Of a stretch of 64,000 nucleotides of DNA, positions 35,103-44,638 are shown one piece after another. Every line of letters starts with the position of its first letter. The first letter of the stretch is position 1. The position numbers and the translations under genes were made by a program. The notes under the pieces were generated by a model, which was given only the letters and a program-made list of their open reading frames with translations, ran no database searches and had not been told where the DNA came from. Source of the DNA: Epibacterium ulvae (GTDB taxonomy: Bacteria > Pseudomonadota > Alphaproteobacteria > Rhodobacterales > Rhodobacteraceae); the NCBI RefSeq assembly GCF_900102795.1, contig NZ_FMWG01000003.1, positions 310,001 through 374,000 on the forward strand, read 5' to 3'.

Positions 35103-36397
35103 TAGGCCCCACCAATCGATGTATATTTTGAGGCTGCAACATCAATGCGTGACTGGGATGGTTTACACCCGGCGAACCGCACGCCGAGCCTCTGTGGCCC
35201 AGCTGTAATCTGAAAATAGTCATACACGCCCGGCTGATCAAAGGCGCAGAGATATTGAAAATGCAGGCGAAAAAAACGCCATCTTAAAGCTTTCCATCGC
35301 TCAGGGCTCAAGGTCTGGGTAAACGCGGCTGACATCACCAAAGGCCATATCTGCCCCTCACGCGCAACCCCACTTACGGCAACCGGATCACACAGAGCAA
35401 AGGCACAACCGTCACCCGGTGCGGTAATATCAACCCAAGGAATGTCAGCCTGTTCTGACAGATATTGCAAATCGCCGCGCAGCCGTTGGGCGTTTGGGAG
35501 GAATGAAACCATGGGAACAACTTGGCCCAGACTGAGAAACGCCAAGCTAGGCCCTGCAGTAGGTAATCCTTGCCGTTTTAAATCTGCCAGGACAGATACA
35601 CCAACATGCGCGCCAGATGAATGCCCCACCACCAAAACTTCATCCAGAGATTGATCAGAAAGAGCGGCGCGAATTTCTGATCCAAACACCTTCATGCGCT
35701 CTTCTAATTCAGGTGGGTTTGCCCCGCGCGAAGCCGCTGAATACGCATAATCATGCATCAGATAGTAAGCGTAGAACTTACCATCAAGGCGCTTACACCA
35801 TTTCAAAAGTCGAATAGCTGTATATCCCCCTGCCCCCCAGGACAGCAATTTAATGATGCTCCAAACAGGTAGAACGAGACCCCATAGGATTTGAACAGAA
35901 TAAGCGACTCCAATCGCAAGAAGTACGGCAAGAAGAAGCTGTAAAAGCAACATGCCGACCGGGTAAAGTGCGGCAATAACAGGACCTTTTCGCAACCAAG
36001 TTAATCTTCGCAGTGTTCCTGATGCAATATAGGTCCAAGCGGTGCGCCCCAGTTGAAGATAGGTGCCCGCAATCGAGGCCTCCATACTATCCCGCACGAT
36101 ATCAGACCACACAAGGACGTCAAAATCCGTCGCTGTCTCATGGCCTTGTATGTTGGATCTTACATGCCAGCCATACCGACCAGATGTTGTTCGAGGGCTC
36201 AACCCTATCTTATATTCTGAGATCTCCGCCTGTATTGCGCTTTCTTTGCGATAAAGTTCACGATAGCGCCGCGGATGAATAGGGTCATATCCCGGAATGT
36301 AGAAAACACGCCGCCGTTTCACCGGTCTTGCGTTGTCGTTTTCAAATCTATTCTCTTCGTTTGTCATGTCTGCCCCAAGACGCTTTAAGGCAACCAT
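35102..36397 (-). CDS. Membrane alpha/beta hydrolase (lipase-like), P450 partner
   Basis: 431 residues from the ATG at 36395-36397. An N-terminal cytosolic stretch opens VFYIPGYDPIHPRRYRELYRKE; two transmembrane helices sit near the middle (PVIAALYPVGMLLLQLLLAVLL and VYSVQILWGLVLPVWSIIKLLSWGAG, shortened). A hydrolase nucleophile elbow follows: VLVVGHSSGAHVGVSVLADL (GxSxG-type). A catalytic Asp/His later (DITAPGDGCA; HFQYLCAFD) is uncertain. Likely an esterase or lipase acting at the membrane. It runs into the P450 gene by a stop/start overlap. Confidence 0.7.
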   Translation of the reverse strand: MVALKRLGADMTNEENRFENDNARPVKRRRVFYIPGYDPIHPRRYRELYRKESAIQAEISEYKIGLSPRTTSGRYGWHVRSNIQGHETATDFDVLVWSDIVRDSMEASIAGTYLQLGRTAWTYIASGTLRRLTWLRKGPVIAALYPVGMLLLQLLLAVLLAIGVAYSVQILWGLVLPVWSIIKLLSWGAGGYTAIRLLKWCKRLDGKFYAYYLMHDYAYSAASRGANPPELEERMKVFGSEIRAALSDQSLDEVLVVGHSSGAHVGVSVLADLKRQGLPTAGPSLAFLSLGQVVPMVSFLPNAQRLRGDLQYLSEQADIPWVDITAPGDGCAFALCDPVAVSGVAREGQIWPLVMSAAFTQTLSPERWKALRWRFFRLHFQYLCAFDQPGVYDYFQITAGPQRLGVRFAGCKPSQSRIDVAASKYTSIGGA

Positions 36398-36418
36398 AAT
36401 TCTACTTTCCGGCAAGAG

Positions 36419-36441
36419 TAAGGCCCCAGATCGGGGCCTTA
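36419..36441 (-). terminator. Terminator of ccdA
   Basis: A 9-bp stem TAAGGCCCC (36419-36427) / GGGGCCTTA (36433-36441) with 5-base loop, about 26 bases past the ccdA stop. T-tract is weak (ACTCTTG), so moderate support. Confidence 0.6.
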
Positions 36442-36466
36442 GATTTGTAGATCAAACTGTGTTGGA

Positions 36467-37219
36467 TTAGCCCAAAGTTGCCAATCCTGGGAATGTTTCG
36501 ACCAGCCACCAGCTAAAGTTTGTAAAGAGCCCCGTCACCAACATGATCCCAACCAGCAGCAATAGACCCCCCATGGCTTTTTCGATCATCCCCATATGAC
36601 GCTTTAGCTTGTTCATAATGGTCATGGAACGGTTCAGGAAAATCGCAGCCAAGAGGAATGGAACACCAAGGCCCATTGCATAGATCCCCAACAAAAAGGT
36701 GCCGCGTGCAACCGAGGCCTCAGAAGCCGCAAGAGACAAGATCGCGCCAAGCTGTGGGCCAATGCAAGGTGTCCAGCCAAACGCAAAAGCCAAGCCAAGC
36801 ACATAGGCTCCAAGTGCAGACCCTCCTGATTTACCAGCCTCCACGCGCGCTTCGCGATCAAGAATAGGAATGCGGAAAATCGACAAGAAATGCAGACCAA
36901 AGATAATCACGACAACACCTGAGACTTGCGCGAAGAGCTCTTGGTTCTGAAGCACAAAAGCGCCAAATACCGATGCCGTAAATCCAAGGAGGAGAAATAC
37001 CGTCGACAAACCAAGCACAAAGAACAACGCCGCGAGGATCGCCTTTTGACGTGCCGCAGAAGATCCTTGGATTTCACCAATCGAAACACCGCTCATATAG
37101 GCAAGATAGGGCGGAACAATCGGTAATACGCAAGGGCTGAGAAAACTGATAAGCCCGCCAATCAAGGCCACCAGCATGGCAGGGACAAGGCCTGCGTCTA
37201 TGATATCAATTCCAAACAT
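36467..37219 (-). CDS. ccdA: Cytochrome c biogenesis protein CcdA
   Basis: 250 residues with six transmembrane helices. Redox cysteines lie in FLSPCVLPIVPPY (Cys30) and GWTPCIGPQLG (about Cys156), the pair that carries electrons from thioredoxin across the membrane to apocytochrome c and periplasmic thiol proteins. Length and topology fit CcdA rather than full DsbD. It is divergent from the TusA-like gene by about 90 bases. Confidence 0.92.
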   Translation of the reverse strand: MFGIDIIDAGLVPAMLVALIGGLISFLSPCVLPIVPPYLAYMSGVSIGEIQGSSAARQKAILAALFFVLGLSTVFLLLGFTASVFGAFVLQNQELFAQVSGVVVIIFGLHFLSIFRIPILDREARVEAGKSGGSALGAYVLGLAFAFGWTPCIGPQLGAILSLAASEASVARGTFLLGIYAMGLGVPFLLAAIFLNRSMTIMNKLKRHMGMIEKAMGGLLLLVGIMLVTGLFTNFSWWLVETFPGLATLG

Positions 37220-37312
37220 GCTTCACATTTAGACACGCTTTTGCTCCACGTCACGGGGGCAAGCGGTCACATCCTTGTGGACAGGCTGTAATATCCCTTT
37301 TATTTGACAAAT

Positions 37313-37546
37313 ATGACAGATCACACAATGACATTAGACACGATTGGGCTGTTGTGTCCTCTTCCCGTTTTAAAAGCGCGCAAGCAATTGAAATCCATGC
37401 AGATAGGTGCGGTTTTGCGCATGCTTGCCGATGACCCTGCGGCCATAATTGACGTTCCACATTTCTGCGCTGAAGCAGGGCATGAATATTTAGGACAGGA
37501 AGACGCCGAAAATCATCAGATCTATCTCATCCGCAAAACAACCTAG
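37313..37546 (+). CDS. TusA-like sulfurtransferase
   Basis: 77 residues (start ATG 37313; an earlier TTG at 37304 and a later ATG at 37328 also fit). TusA fold with the motif LLCPLPVLKARKQLK, Cys15 being the sulfur carrier, then a beta-strand and AIIDVPHFCAEAGHEYLG. It likely relays persulfide sulfur to a partner enzyme. Next to ccdA, a disulfide-handling protein, which suggests a shared sulfur theme but no direct link. Confidence 0.85.
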   Translation: MTDHTMTLDTIGLLCPLPVLKARKQLKSMQIGAVLRMLADDPAAIIDVPHFCAEAGHEYLGQEDAENHQIYLIRKTT

Positions 37547-37590
37547 TCTGATCGCTTTGCTGTAAGGATCAGGGTATTCATACAAAAAAA

Positions 37591-37610
37591 GCGCGCTTCA
37601 AAAAGCGCGC
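37591..37610. terminator. Bidirectional terminator, tusA-like gene and rne
   Basis: An 8-bp stem GCGCGCTT (37591-37598) / AAGCGCGC (37603-37610) with 4-base loop, between A-run (ACAAAAAAA) and T-run (CTTTTCT). Confidence 0.85.
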
Positions 37611-37637
37611 CTTTTCTAATGTCTTCTTATCTTTGAT

Positions 37638-40600
37638 TTAGCGAGACCACCAACCACGTCTTTTAGGCTTAGCCGGAGTAGTTTCCTCAGCAGATTCACT
37701 GATCGCTGGTTCTGTTGGTTTCTCCGCTAAGGCGACGGCAGTGTCAGTATTTTCCGCTGCTGCAACCTCTGGGGTTGTTGAAGATGCGGCAGTGGCCACG
37801 GTTGATTCACTCGCAGGCGCGGCGTCGGCCACAACAACATCACTTTCAGGCATAGTCTCAGCCGCTGGCGTATCGTCTTCTGTTGAGACCTCTACAGGCA
37901 CGGCGGACGAGGTTTCTGCAGGCCCTGTCTGTACTGCAGGGGCCTCTTCGACCATTGGCTCAACATCTGCCGTTACATCTGAAGCAGGTTCCTCAACCGT
38001 TTCAACTGACGCGTCGTCACCATCTACTGCCGTATCCGAAGATGTCTGCTCCGTTTCTGCAGGCATCTCATCGGCAATATCAACCTTGTCCTTGGTGCGT
38101 CGACGTGATCGCGTACGGGTCCGACGTTTTTTCTCCTCTTTGGGAGGCGTGTCCCCTTCTACGCTTGCGTCACTTTCGGCTGTTTCAGCCTCGGCAGCCT
38201 CATCTGATATCGCCTCTTCGGTCTCGGGTTTGGTCTCGGTGGTGTTTTGCTCATCACCATTAGACTTGCGGCGACGACGACGACGACGTTTGCGTTTTGG
38301 CTTTTGCTCGGTGTCTTCCGCCTCAGGCGTTACGTCAGTTGCTTCGCCTTCAATAGTCTGAGCAGCATCTTCGGCGTCCACCTCATCCATGATGCTTGTG
38401 TCCACAGACACAACAGGTGCTTCTGCTGCAACAACTGTGCGCGATGCTGTTTTGAACTTCTCGATGGTGAAATCCGGGCTGACCAGATGAACATCACCCT
38501 CAATTCGAACCGACAACCCATAGCGCGCTTCAATCTGTGCAATATGCTCCCGTTTCTGGTTCATCAAGAAATTCGCAATCGGCACAGGGCAACGCACCAA
38601 GACCTCGCGCGAACGACCGCGTGTGCCTTCTTCTTCGATCTGACGCAAGATTGACAGGGCCATACTATCGTCTGAACGGATCAAACCAGTGCCGTGACAA
38701 TGCGGACATGGCTGTGTCGTCGCCTCAATCATACCGGGACGCAGGCGTTGGCGTGACATTTCCATCAAGCCGAATCCAGAGATGCGACCAACCTGAATAC
38801 GCGCACGATCCGTTTTTAGTTTGTCCTTCATACGCTTTTCGACGGCGGCATTGTTCTTACGCTCATCCATGTCGATAAAGTCGATGACAATCAGACCCGC
38901 CAAATCACGAAGGCGCAGCTGGCGTGCAACTTCTTCCGCGGCTTCAAGGTTGGTTTTCAGTGCCGTCTCTTCGATTGATCCTTCTTTGGTTGCCCGACCA
39001 GAGTTCACATCAATTGCGACCAAGGCTTCGGTCACGCCAATCACAATGTAGCCGCCAGATTTCAGCTGCACAGTTGGGTTGAACATGCCACCCAAATAGC
39101 TTTCCACCTGATAGCGTGCAAACAGCGGCATCTGATCCTGGTAATGCTTCACGTTCTTTGCATGAGACGGCATGATCATTTTCATGAAGTCTTTAGCAAT
39201 GCGATACCCGCGCTCACCTTCGACAAGCACTTCATCAATCTCGCGATTATACAAATCACGAATCGAACGCTTAATCAGATCACCTTCTTCATAGATCTTT
39301 GCAGGTGCGATAGATTTCAGTGTCAGCTCACGGATTTGCTCCCACAAGCGCTGCAAATATTCATAATCGCGCTTGATCTCAGCCTTGGTGCGCTTGGCAC
39401 CCGCAGTGCGTACAATCAGCCCGGCACCCGTTGGCACATCCAATTCAGTCGCAATCTCTTTCAGCTTCTTGCGATCCGATACATTGGTGATTTTACGAGA
39501 AATACCACCACCACGCGCAGTATTCGGCATCAAGACGCAATACCGCCCCGCCAAAGACAGATATGTGGTCAATGCAGCACCTTTGTTGCCGCGTTCCTCT
39601 TTCACGACCTGAACCAACAGGACCTGACGAACCTTGATCACTTCTTGGATTTTATACCGGCGTGGGCGTGGCTTGCGAGCAGGACGAATGTCTTCGCTGT
39701 CGTCTTCGTCTGCAACAGATTCAATACTGTCATCTTTAGACGTCGCATCAGCACGCTTTTCGCTTTGATCGTCCTCAACTTCGTCCGAAGTAATCTCTTC
39801 ACCAAGCTCTGCCTCAACCTCCTCAGCATCAGCACCGCTAGGTGTTGTCTCGTCAGTCGCAGGAGCACCCTCTACTTGTTCAGAACTCTCTGCATCAACG
39901 GTTTCTGGTGTCTCCGCATCCACATGTTCAGCAGTGCCATCAGTATTTGAAGGAACCTCTGCACTGATAACCGCGTCGTCTTTATCCGCTTCTGCAGCGA
40001 TCGTACTTGGCCCTTTGGGCGTCTCATCCGAGTTTTCTTCCGCCTCAGTCGCCGTCTGATCGCTTACCTCGTTGGAAGGTTCAACATCAGATACAGGCGC
40101 AGCTGCCGCTACTTCCTCCGACTCGACATAATCCGTCACAACAGCAGCCTGAGCCTCTTCAGCCTCAGCATCTCGCGTGGCTTGTGTCGCTGGTTCTACG
40201 ATTTCAGAAGTCGGTTCTTCGGTCGCAACACCCGCAGCAGGCGTCTCTTTGGTTGCCTTAAGCGCTATCGCGTCGCTCGTTTCTGGCACATCGGCGATCA
40301 CAGAATCTGAACCGCTCTCAGATCCAAGATCAATGGTTTCCATACCAGATATTTGGGCGACGGTACCATTTTCAGATGAGGCCTGTGGCTCAGCTGCATT
40401 TACATCGGAACTTTCACTTTCAGTGGAAGCCGTCGTATTTTCCACTGTCGCTGTTTCAGTTTGAGCAGCCGCTTTGGAACCACGCGATTTACCGCCCCGA
40501 CCTTTACGGCGAGAGCGTGTTGGCTTTGGCTCATCATCTTCATCTCGCGCCCGCATTGCTTCTGCATAGGCGCGCTCTTCTTCCATCAGCGCTTCGCGAT

Positions 40601-40853
40601 CCGCTACAGGAATCTGATAATAATCCGGATGGATTTCAGAAAACGCCAAAAACCCATGACGATTACCGCCATAGTCTACAAATGCAGCCTGCAGTGAGGG
40701 TTCGACGCGCGTTACTTTTGCGAGATAAATATTGCCAGCCAGCTGGCGTTTGTTTTCGGATTCAAAGTCAAACTCTTCAACTTTATTTCCGTCCACCACC
40801 ACAACGCGGGTTTCTTCCGCATGGGTGGCATCGATAAGCATCTTCTTTGCCAT
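37638..40853 (-). CDS. rne: Ribonuclease E
   Basis: 1071 residues from the ATG at 40851-40853 (MAKKMLIDATHAEETRVVVV), with AAGGACCT upstream. The S1 domain begins near residue 35 and is split by a long acidic, Ala/Glu/Ser-rich insertion (about 90-405) before RRYKIQEVIKVRQVLLVQVV. The catalytic part follows: GLIVRTAGA, YRIAKDFMKMIMPSH, ALVAIDVNSGRATKE, LAGLIVIDFIDMDERKN (catalytic Asp pair) and the zinc-link CPHCHGTG. A second acidic, basic-patched tail ends KRRGWWSR. Core enzyme of the RNA degradosome and rRNA and tRNA processing. The insertion inside S1 is typical of alphaproteobacterial RNase E. Confidence 0.95.
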   Translation of the reverse strand: MAKKMLIDATHAEETRVVVVDGNKVEEFDFESENKRQLAGNIYLAKVTRVEPSLQAAFVDYGGNRHGFLAFSEIHPDYYQIPVADREALMEEERAYAEAMRARDEDDEPKPTRSRRKGRGGKSRGSKAAAQTETATVENTTASTESESSDVNAAEPQASSENGTVAQISGMETIDLGSESGSDSVIADVPETSDAIALKATKETPAAGVATEEPTSEIVEPATQATRDAEAEEAQAAVVTDYVESEEVAAAAPVSDVEPSNEVSDQTATEAEENSDETPKGPSTIAAEADKDDAVISAEVPSNTDGTAEHVDAETPETVDAESSEQVEGAPATDETTPSGADAEEVEAELGEEITSDEVEDDQSEKRADATSKDDSIESVADEDDSEDIRPARKPRPRRYKIQEVIKVRQVLLVQVVKEERGNKGAALTTYLSLAGRYCVLMPNTARGGGISRKITNVSDRKKLKEIATELDVPTGAGLIVRTAGAKRTKAEIKRDYEYLQRLWEQIRELTLKSIAPAKIYEEGDLIKRSIRDLYNREIDEVLVEGERGYRIAKDFMKMIMPSHAKNVKHYQDQMPLFARYQVESYLGGMFNPTVQLKSGGYIVIGVTEALVAIDVNSGRATKEGSIEETALKTNLEAAEEVARQLRLRDLAGLIVIDFIDMDERKNNAAVEKRMKDKLKTDRARIQVGRISGFGLMEMSRQRLRPGMIEATTQPCPHCHGTGLIRSDDSMALSILRQIEEEGTRGRSREVLVRCPVPIANFLMNQKREHIAQIEARYGLSVRIEGDVHLVSPDFTIEKFKTASRTVVAAEAPVVSVDTSIMDEVDAEDAAQTIEGEATDVTPEAEDTEQKPKRKRRRRRRRKSNGDEQNTTETKPETEEAISDEAAEAETAESDASVEGDTPPKEEKKRRTRTRSRRRTKDKVDIADEMPAETEQTSSDTAVDGDDASVETVEEPASDVTADVEPMVEEAPAVQTGPAETSSAVPVEVSTEDDTPAAETMPESDVVVADAAPASESTVATAASSTTPEVAAAENTDTAVALAEKPTEPAISESAEETTPAKPKRRGWWSR

Positions 40854-41449
40854 AGGTCCTTGTTGCACCGTCCCCGCGCAATTGGTCGCCGCCTGCTTCC
40901 AGGTGGGCGGGTTAATCTCGGGGGGTGTCTTGTCTGGGCGATATAGGACGGCGCGTTACAAAGACCTATGCCCACACCATAGGGTGTGCTCAGATCCTTT
41001 GTTTCTATGCTCTTCGCCTGCGCGCGCGTCATCGCGTTTCTTCTCCGACAGGTGGGGATATCCGCGCCCTGCCCTTATTTGCCTGCGCCGATACAACGGT
41101 TCAGGCTCTAAACTGTTTCGCACTGCGAAACCAATCAATCTGCTTAGCTTTCTCGGCTATGGCCGCACAAAAGCTATAAGCAGCGAATCTCTTGTATTTT
41201 CAGGGCCGCTCACTGATGAAAGCCCAGCCTCACAATCATAAGACCTGTGAGTAGGGAATTACAATGGGCAAGTTTAGCAAACAAAAAGTTACTTTTTGCA
41301 TAAAAACCGTAAACATGGCCTTATCAGAAATGAGCCGTAAAATAGAAACACGCGCCATCATTCAAAAATGACGACACGTGTGTAAATTCACCAATTGGCA
41401 AAGCTCAGTTCAGCGACAGCTGTCTGAACAACTGAAATGTAGCTCAGAC
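40854..41449. other. 596-base region upstream of rne, no gene supported
   Basis: Contains the rne 5' leader (minus strand) and 3' flank of dctD. Structures seen: a hairpin CACACC/GGTGTG at 40973-40988 and a dyad GTTCAGCGACAGCTGTCTGAAC at 41408-41429 just past the dctD stop. RNase E genes elsewhere have long autoregulatory leaders, so the first could be regulatory. Frames in the region lack ribosome binding sites except a 35-codon one at 41264 (see rejected). Confidence 0.5.
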
Positions 41450-42790
41450 CTAAGACGCCAGATAATCCGAGCGTTGCAATCCGTATTTTGCCATTTTCTC
41501 GTTCAATGTCCGCCGGGGTAAGCGGAGCTCATCCATGACTTTAGCAATCGACCCTTTGTGGCGACGCATTGTATTGTCAATCAACATCCGCTCAAAGGCT
41601 TCCACATATTCCTTCAACGGTTTTCCTTCGGTTGTCATAACCGGCTGCATTTCTTCATGATCAGACATCAGCAAAGAGGCGATGCTTCCTGAACCACGAC
41701 GTGATTGAAGCACAGCCCGTTCAGCAATATTAATCAACTGACGTACATTTCCCGGCCAAGGAGCTTGAAGGAGTTGGGCAGCTTCTTGGGCGCTAACCTG
41801 CGGCGCCTCACAACCATATTCTTCGGAAAATTGCTCACTCAAGCGGGTAAAGAGCGCAAGAATATCCTCTCCCCGTTGGCGAAGCGGAGGCACCGTAATT
41901 CGCAATGCCGCCAGTCGATAAAAGAGATCAGGCCGCAATACATCTTCACAGGTTTTTCCAACTTCCTGCAAATTTGAAATGGCAATGATACGGGTCTCGC
42001 CCGGAATACCTTGCTCATTGATGACACTCAAAAGCTTTGCCTGAACGCTTTCGCTCATGGCGTCCACGTCCTCAAGCACCAGCGTCCCGCCACGGGCCTC
42101 CTCTACGGCAGGTAACATGCTATCATCAGGCTGCATCGGTCCAAACAAGCGCTTGCACAGCGCCTCTTCTTCTAGGGCCGCACAAGAGACCAAAACAAAT
42201 CTTTTACCCGCCCGGCTGCCAACTGCGTGAAGAGCATGCGCAACCAACGTTTTGCCCGTGCCTGTCTCGCCATCAATCAAAACATGGCCATCTGCTTGAC
42301 CAAGATCCAGAATATCCTCTCGCAGCCGATCCATCACAGGGCTGGAGCCGATAAGTTTTTTCATAATCTGCCCGCCATCCGAAAGCTCCCGTCGCAAGGC
42401 GCGATTATCAAGCGTCAATCGGCGGGCGTTGCTTGCCTTCTTTGCAAGCTCTGACATCCGATCTGGGTTAAAAGGTTTCTCCAGGAAATCAAACGCTCCG
42501 ACCCGCATCGCCTCAACCGCCATAGGGACATCCCCATGGCCCGTAATCATAATGACCGGCAAAGCGCTATCTGATCCCATCAATTTTTTCAAAAATTGCA
42601 TACCGTCGATGCCAGGCATTTTGATATCTGAAATTACAATACCCGGATAATCAGGCCCCAAGACCTTTAATGCATCCTCAGCACTGGCAAAGGTCTCTGT
42701 GTCATAGCCAGACAAAGCCAACCATTGGCTGATTGACTGGCGCATATCTTTTTCATCATCAACGATCGCGATCTTCATGGCCTGTGCCAT
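41450..42790 (-). CDS. dctD: DctD-type response regulator lacking GAFTGA
   Basis: 446 residues. Receiver domain 1-120 with Asp55 (ISDIKMPG) and Lys near 105; AAA+ domain with Walker A GETGTGKT (174-181), Walker B GGTLVLEDVD, Arg-finger RPDLFYRL and the sensor region PPLRQRGEDI; a FIS-type HTH (IAKVMDELRLPRRTLNEKM). Between LFG (215-217) and GGTL (234-237) the loop reads PMQPDDSMLPAVEEAR: the GAFTGA that contacts sigma-54 is absent and the loop is shortened. It probably works without sigma-54. Follows dctB by 27 bases; target genes (a dctPQM transporter) are not in the window. Confidence 0.9.
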   Translation of the reverse strand: MAQAMKIAIVDDEKDMRQSISQWLALSGYDTETFASAEDALKVLGPDYPGIVISDIKMPGIDGMQFLKKLMGSDSALPVIMITGHGDVPMAVEAMRVGAFDFLEKPFNPDRMSELAKKASNARRLTLDNRALRRELSDGGQIMKKLIGSSPVMDRLREDILDLGQADGHVLIDGETGTGKTLVAHALHAVGSRAGKRFVLVSCAALEEEALCKRLFGPMQPDDSMLPAVEEARGGTLVLEDVDAMSESVQAKLLSVINEQGIPGETRIIAISNLQEVGKTCEDVLRPDLFYRLAALRITVPPLRQRGEDILALFTRLSEQFSEEYGCEAPQVSAQEAAQLLQAPWPGNVRQLINIAERAVLQSRRGSGSIASLLMSDHEEMQPVMTTEGKPLKEYVEAFERMLIDNTMRRHKGSIAKVMDELRLPRRTLNEKMAKYGLQRSDYLAS

Positions 42791-42817
42791 AGCGCGTTCC
42801 TTCCTTTTCAGATGCCG

Positions 42818-44602
42818 CTACTCTGCGGCTTCCATACCGTTCACAAGGATCGGCAATTGCATCTCAAACACGGCACCGCCATTTTGTCCGTTGCGTGCGG
42901 TCAACCGTCCCCCTAGGTCGTTCACGATCCCAGAAGAGATGGCAAGCCCCAGTCCAACCCCGTCCCCGGCCTGTTTCGTGGTGTAAAAGGGTTCAAAAAG
43001 GTTATCGAGATCACTGATCCCTGTCCCATTGTCACGCACCGCAAGCGTGGCTGTCTCACCTGCTGCAAGAATGATTTCCACCTCCGGATCATCCACCGAT
43101 TTCGTCGCATCCAGTGCATTTCGAAAGAGGTTCACCATAACCTGTTCAATCCGCATCTGATCCCCCATCACAAGGACCGGATCATCGGGAAGAATCCGGG
43201 TGATCTTTACCTGGCGTTGGCGCAGCTGCGGTTCCATCATCGACAGGCTTGAGGCAAGAGCATCGCCCAAGTTTACAGGGCGAAACGTATCCCCCCCCTT
43301 ACGCGCATACGATTTAAGTTGGCGCGTAATAGCTCCCATGCGCTCCAGCAAATCATCAATGCGCGCAAACGAAGACAGCGCTTCATCAGGGCGGTTACGA
43401 TTAAGCAAAAGTCGCGCCCCTGCGAGATAAGTTTTCATCGCCGCCAGAGGCTGATTCAGCTCATGACTTACGGCGGCGGACATTTCTCCCAAAGCTGCGA
43501 GTTTTGAGCTTTGCGCAAGGCTTTGTTCCGCCACTTCAAGGCTCATTTGCATCCGCTCCCGCTCGGCGATTTCTCGCTGCAAGCGTGTATTCAATACGCG
43601 AAGCTCTGCCGATTCACGCTGAAACAAAGCCATGCGCAACGCTGTTTTTCGGCTGAGCGCATAAAATGCCAGCGCAAAAAAGATGGCGAATCCCATGATT
43701 TCCAGCGCCAGAACCGTGTTCACCTTCTCGCGGATCGACGCATATGTGGTAAATGAGGTCATACGCCATCCATGAAACGGAATACGCGTCTCCAAGCGCA
43801 TCACCGCCTCCCCTTGTAGGTACGCATCCGGCGGCAATACCGTCCAATCCGCAGTAGCACGAATGGCGCGCTGGATTGCACCTTGCGGGGTTTGCAGTTT
43901 TAGCGCGTCATCTTCTGACAAGCCACGCCAGCGCGATTCTGTTGCGAGAATGATATTATTCTCACTGTCAGTCACCATCACCGCATCAGAAATACCGGCC
44001 CAAGCGCGCTCAAACTTTTGCAGGTCCACTTCCACAACGATCGCTCCAAGAACACCTGATGCGTCTTGCAAGCGACGAGAATAGCTAAAGCTAAATCCCC
44101 CTACTTCGCGTGGAATGGCCGAAAAAACCGTGGTATTTGAACGGATCGCGTCGAGGAAATACGCATCACTCCGGTGATTGACACCAATTCGATTGCGATT
44201 GGTTGCGGCAACCGTTCTTCCGTCTCGATCCAGCAGCATGATCGAGGCAGCACCGATCTCGTCCACAAAAGAAATCAAACGCTGGGTCGAGAGCGAGAAA
44301 TCATCATCTTGCAGGGCCGTGATCAACGCCTGATCCCGCGACAGAAGCTGCGGCACAATCGCATGGCGGCGCAATTCACTCAACAAGTTACCAGAATACA
44401 GAGCAAGCCTAAGCTCAGCGCGATTGCGCGTCGTTTCCGTAAACCTATGGGTGAGACTGCGGTTTGTCATCCAAACCGTGACCGCTGCAATGGCCAGAAC
44501 CATCAGTACGGCAAAACGTACACGCCAAGAAATCGCGCGTGATGGGAAACGCGCCGCGACAAATCTACGCGCGGCGCTTCTTTTTGTTTTCAAAGCGGTC
44601 AT
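42818..44602 (-). CDS. dctB: DctB-type sensor histidine kinase
   Basis: 594 residues. Transmembrane helices at about 28-46 and 298-318 flank a periplasmic double PAS-like (Cache) sensor of about 250 residues; then a coiled coil, HisKA with His380 in SHELNQPLAAMK, and an HATPase domain (NLFRNALDAT, DNGTGI, FEPFYTTK, GVGLGLAISSGIV). In rhizobia and other proteobacteria DctB senses C4-dicarboxylates and phosphorylates DctD. Same arrangement here. Basic N-terminal tail (TALKTKRSAARRF). Confidence 0.92.
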   Translation of the reverse strand: MTALKTKRSAARRFVAARFPSRAISWRVRFAVLMVLAIAAVTVWMTNRSLTHRFTETTRNRAELRLALYSGNLLSELRRHAIVPQLLSRDQALITALQDDDFSLSTQRLISFVDEIGAASIMLLDRDGRTVAATNRNRIGVNHRSDAYFLDAIRSNTTVFSAIPREVGGFSFSYSRRLQDASGVLGAIVVEVDLQKFERAWAGISDAVMVTDSENNIILATESRWRGLSEDDALKLQTPQGAIQRAIRATADWTVLPPDAYLQGEAVMRLETRIPFHGWRMTSFTTYASIREKVNTVLALEIMGFAIFFALAFYALSRKTALRMALFQRESAELRVLNTRLQREIAERERMQMSLEVAEQSLAQSSKLAALGEMSAAVSHELNQPLAAMKTYLAGARLLLNRNRPDEALSSFARIDDLLERMGAITRQLKSYARKGGDTFRPVNLGDALASSLSMMEPQLRQRQVKITRILPDDPVLVMGDQMRIEQVMVNLFRNALDATKSVDDPEVEIILAAGETATLAVRDNGTGISDLDNLFEPFYTTKQAGDGVGLGLAISSGIVNDLGGRLTARNGQNGGAVFEMQLPILVNGMEAAE

Positions 44603-44638
44603 TGGATCAATTTAGATCCAGACCCGCTTGTTCACAAG

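Noticed and set aside
39144-39950. 268-codon frame on the plus strand
   Set aside because: It lies antisense within rne, which is certain. No family match.
41264-41371. 35-codon frame (MGKFSKQKVTF...) after rne region
   Set aside because: AT-rich, weak ribosome binding site, no recognisable feature; kept out of the gene list.
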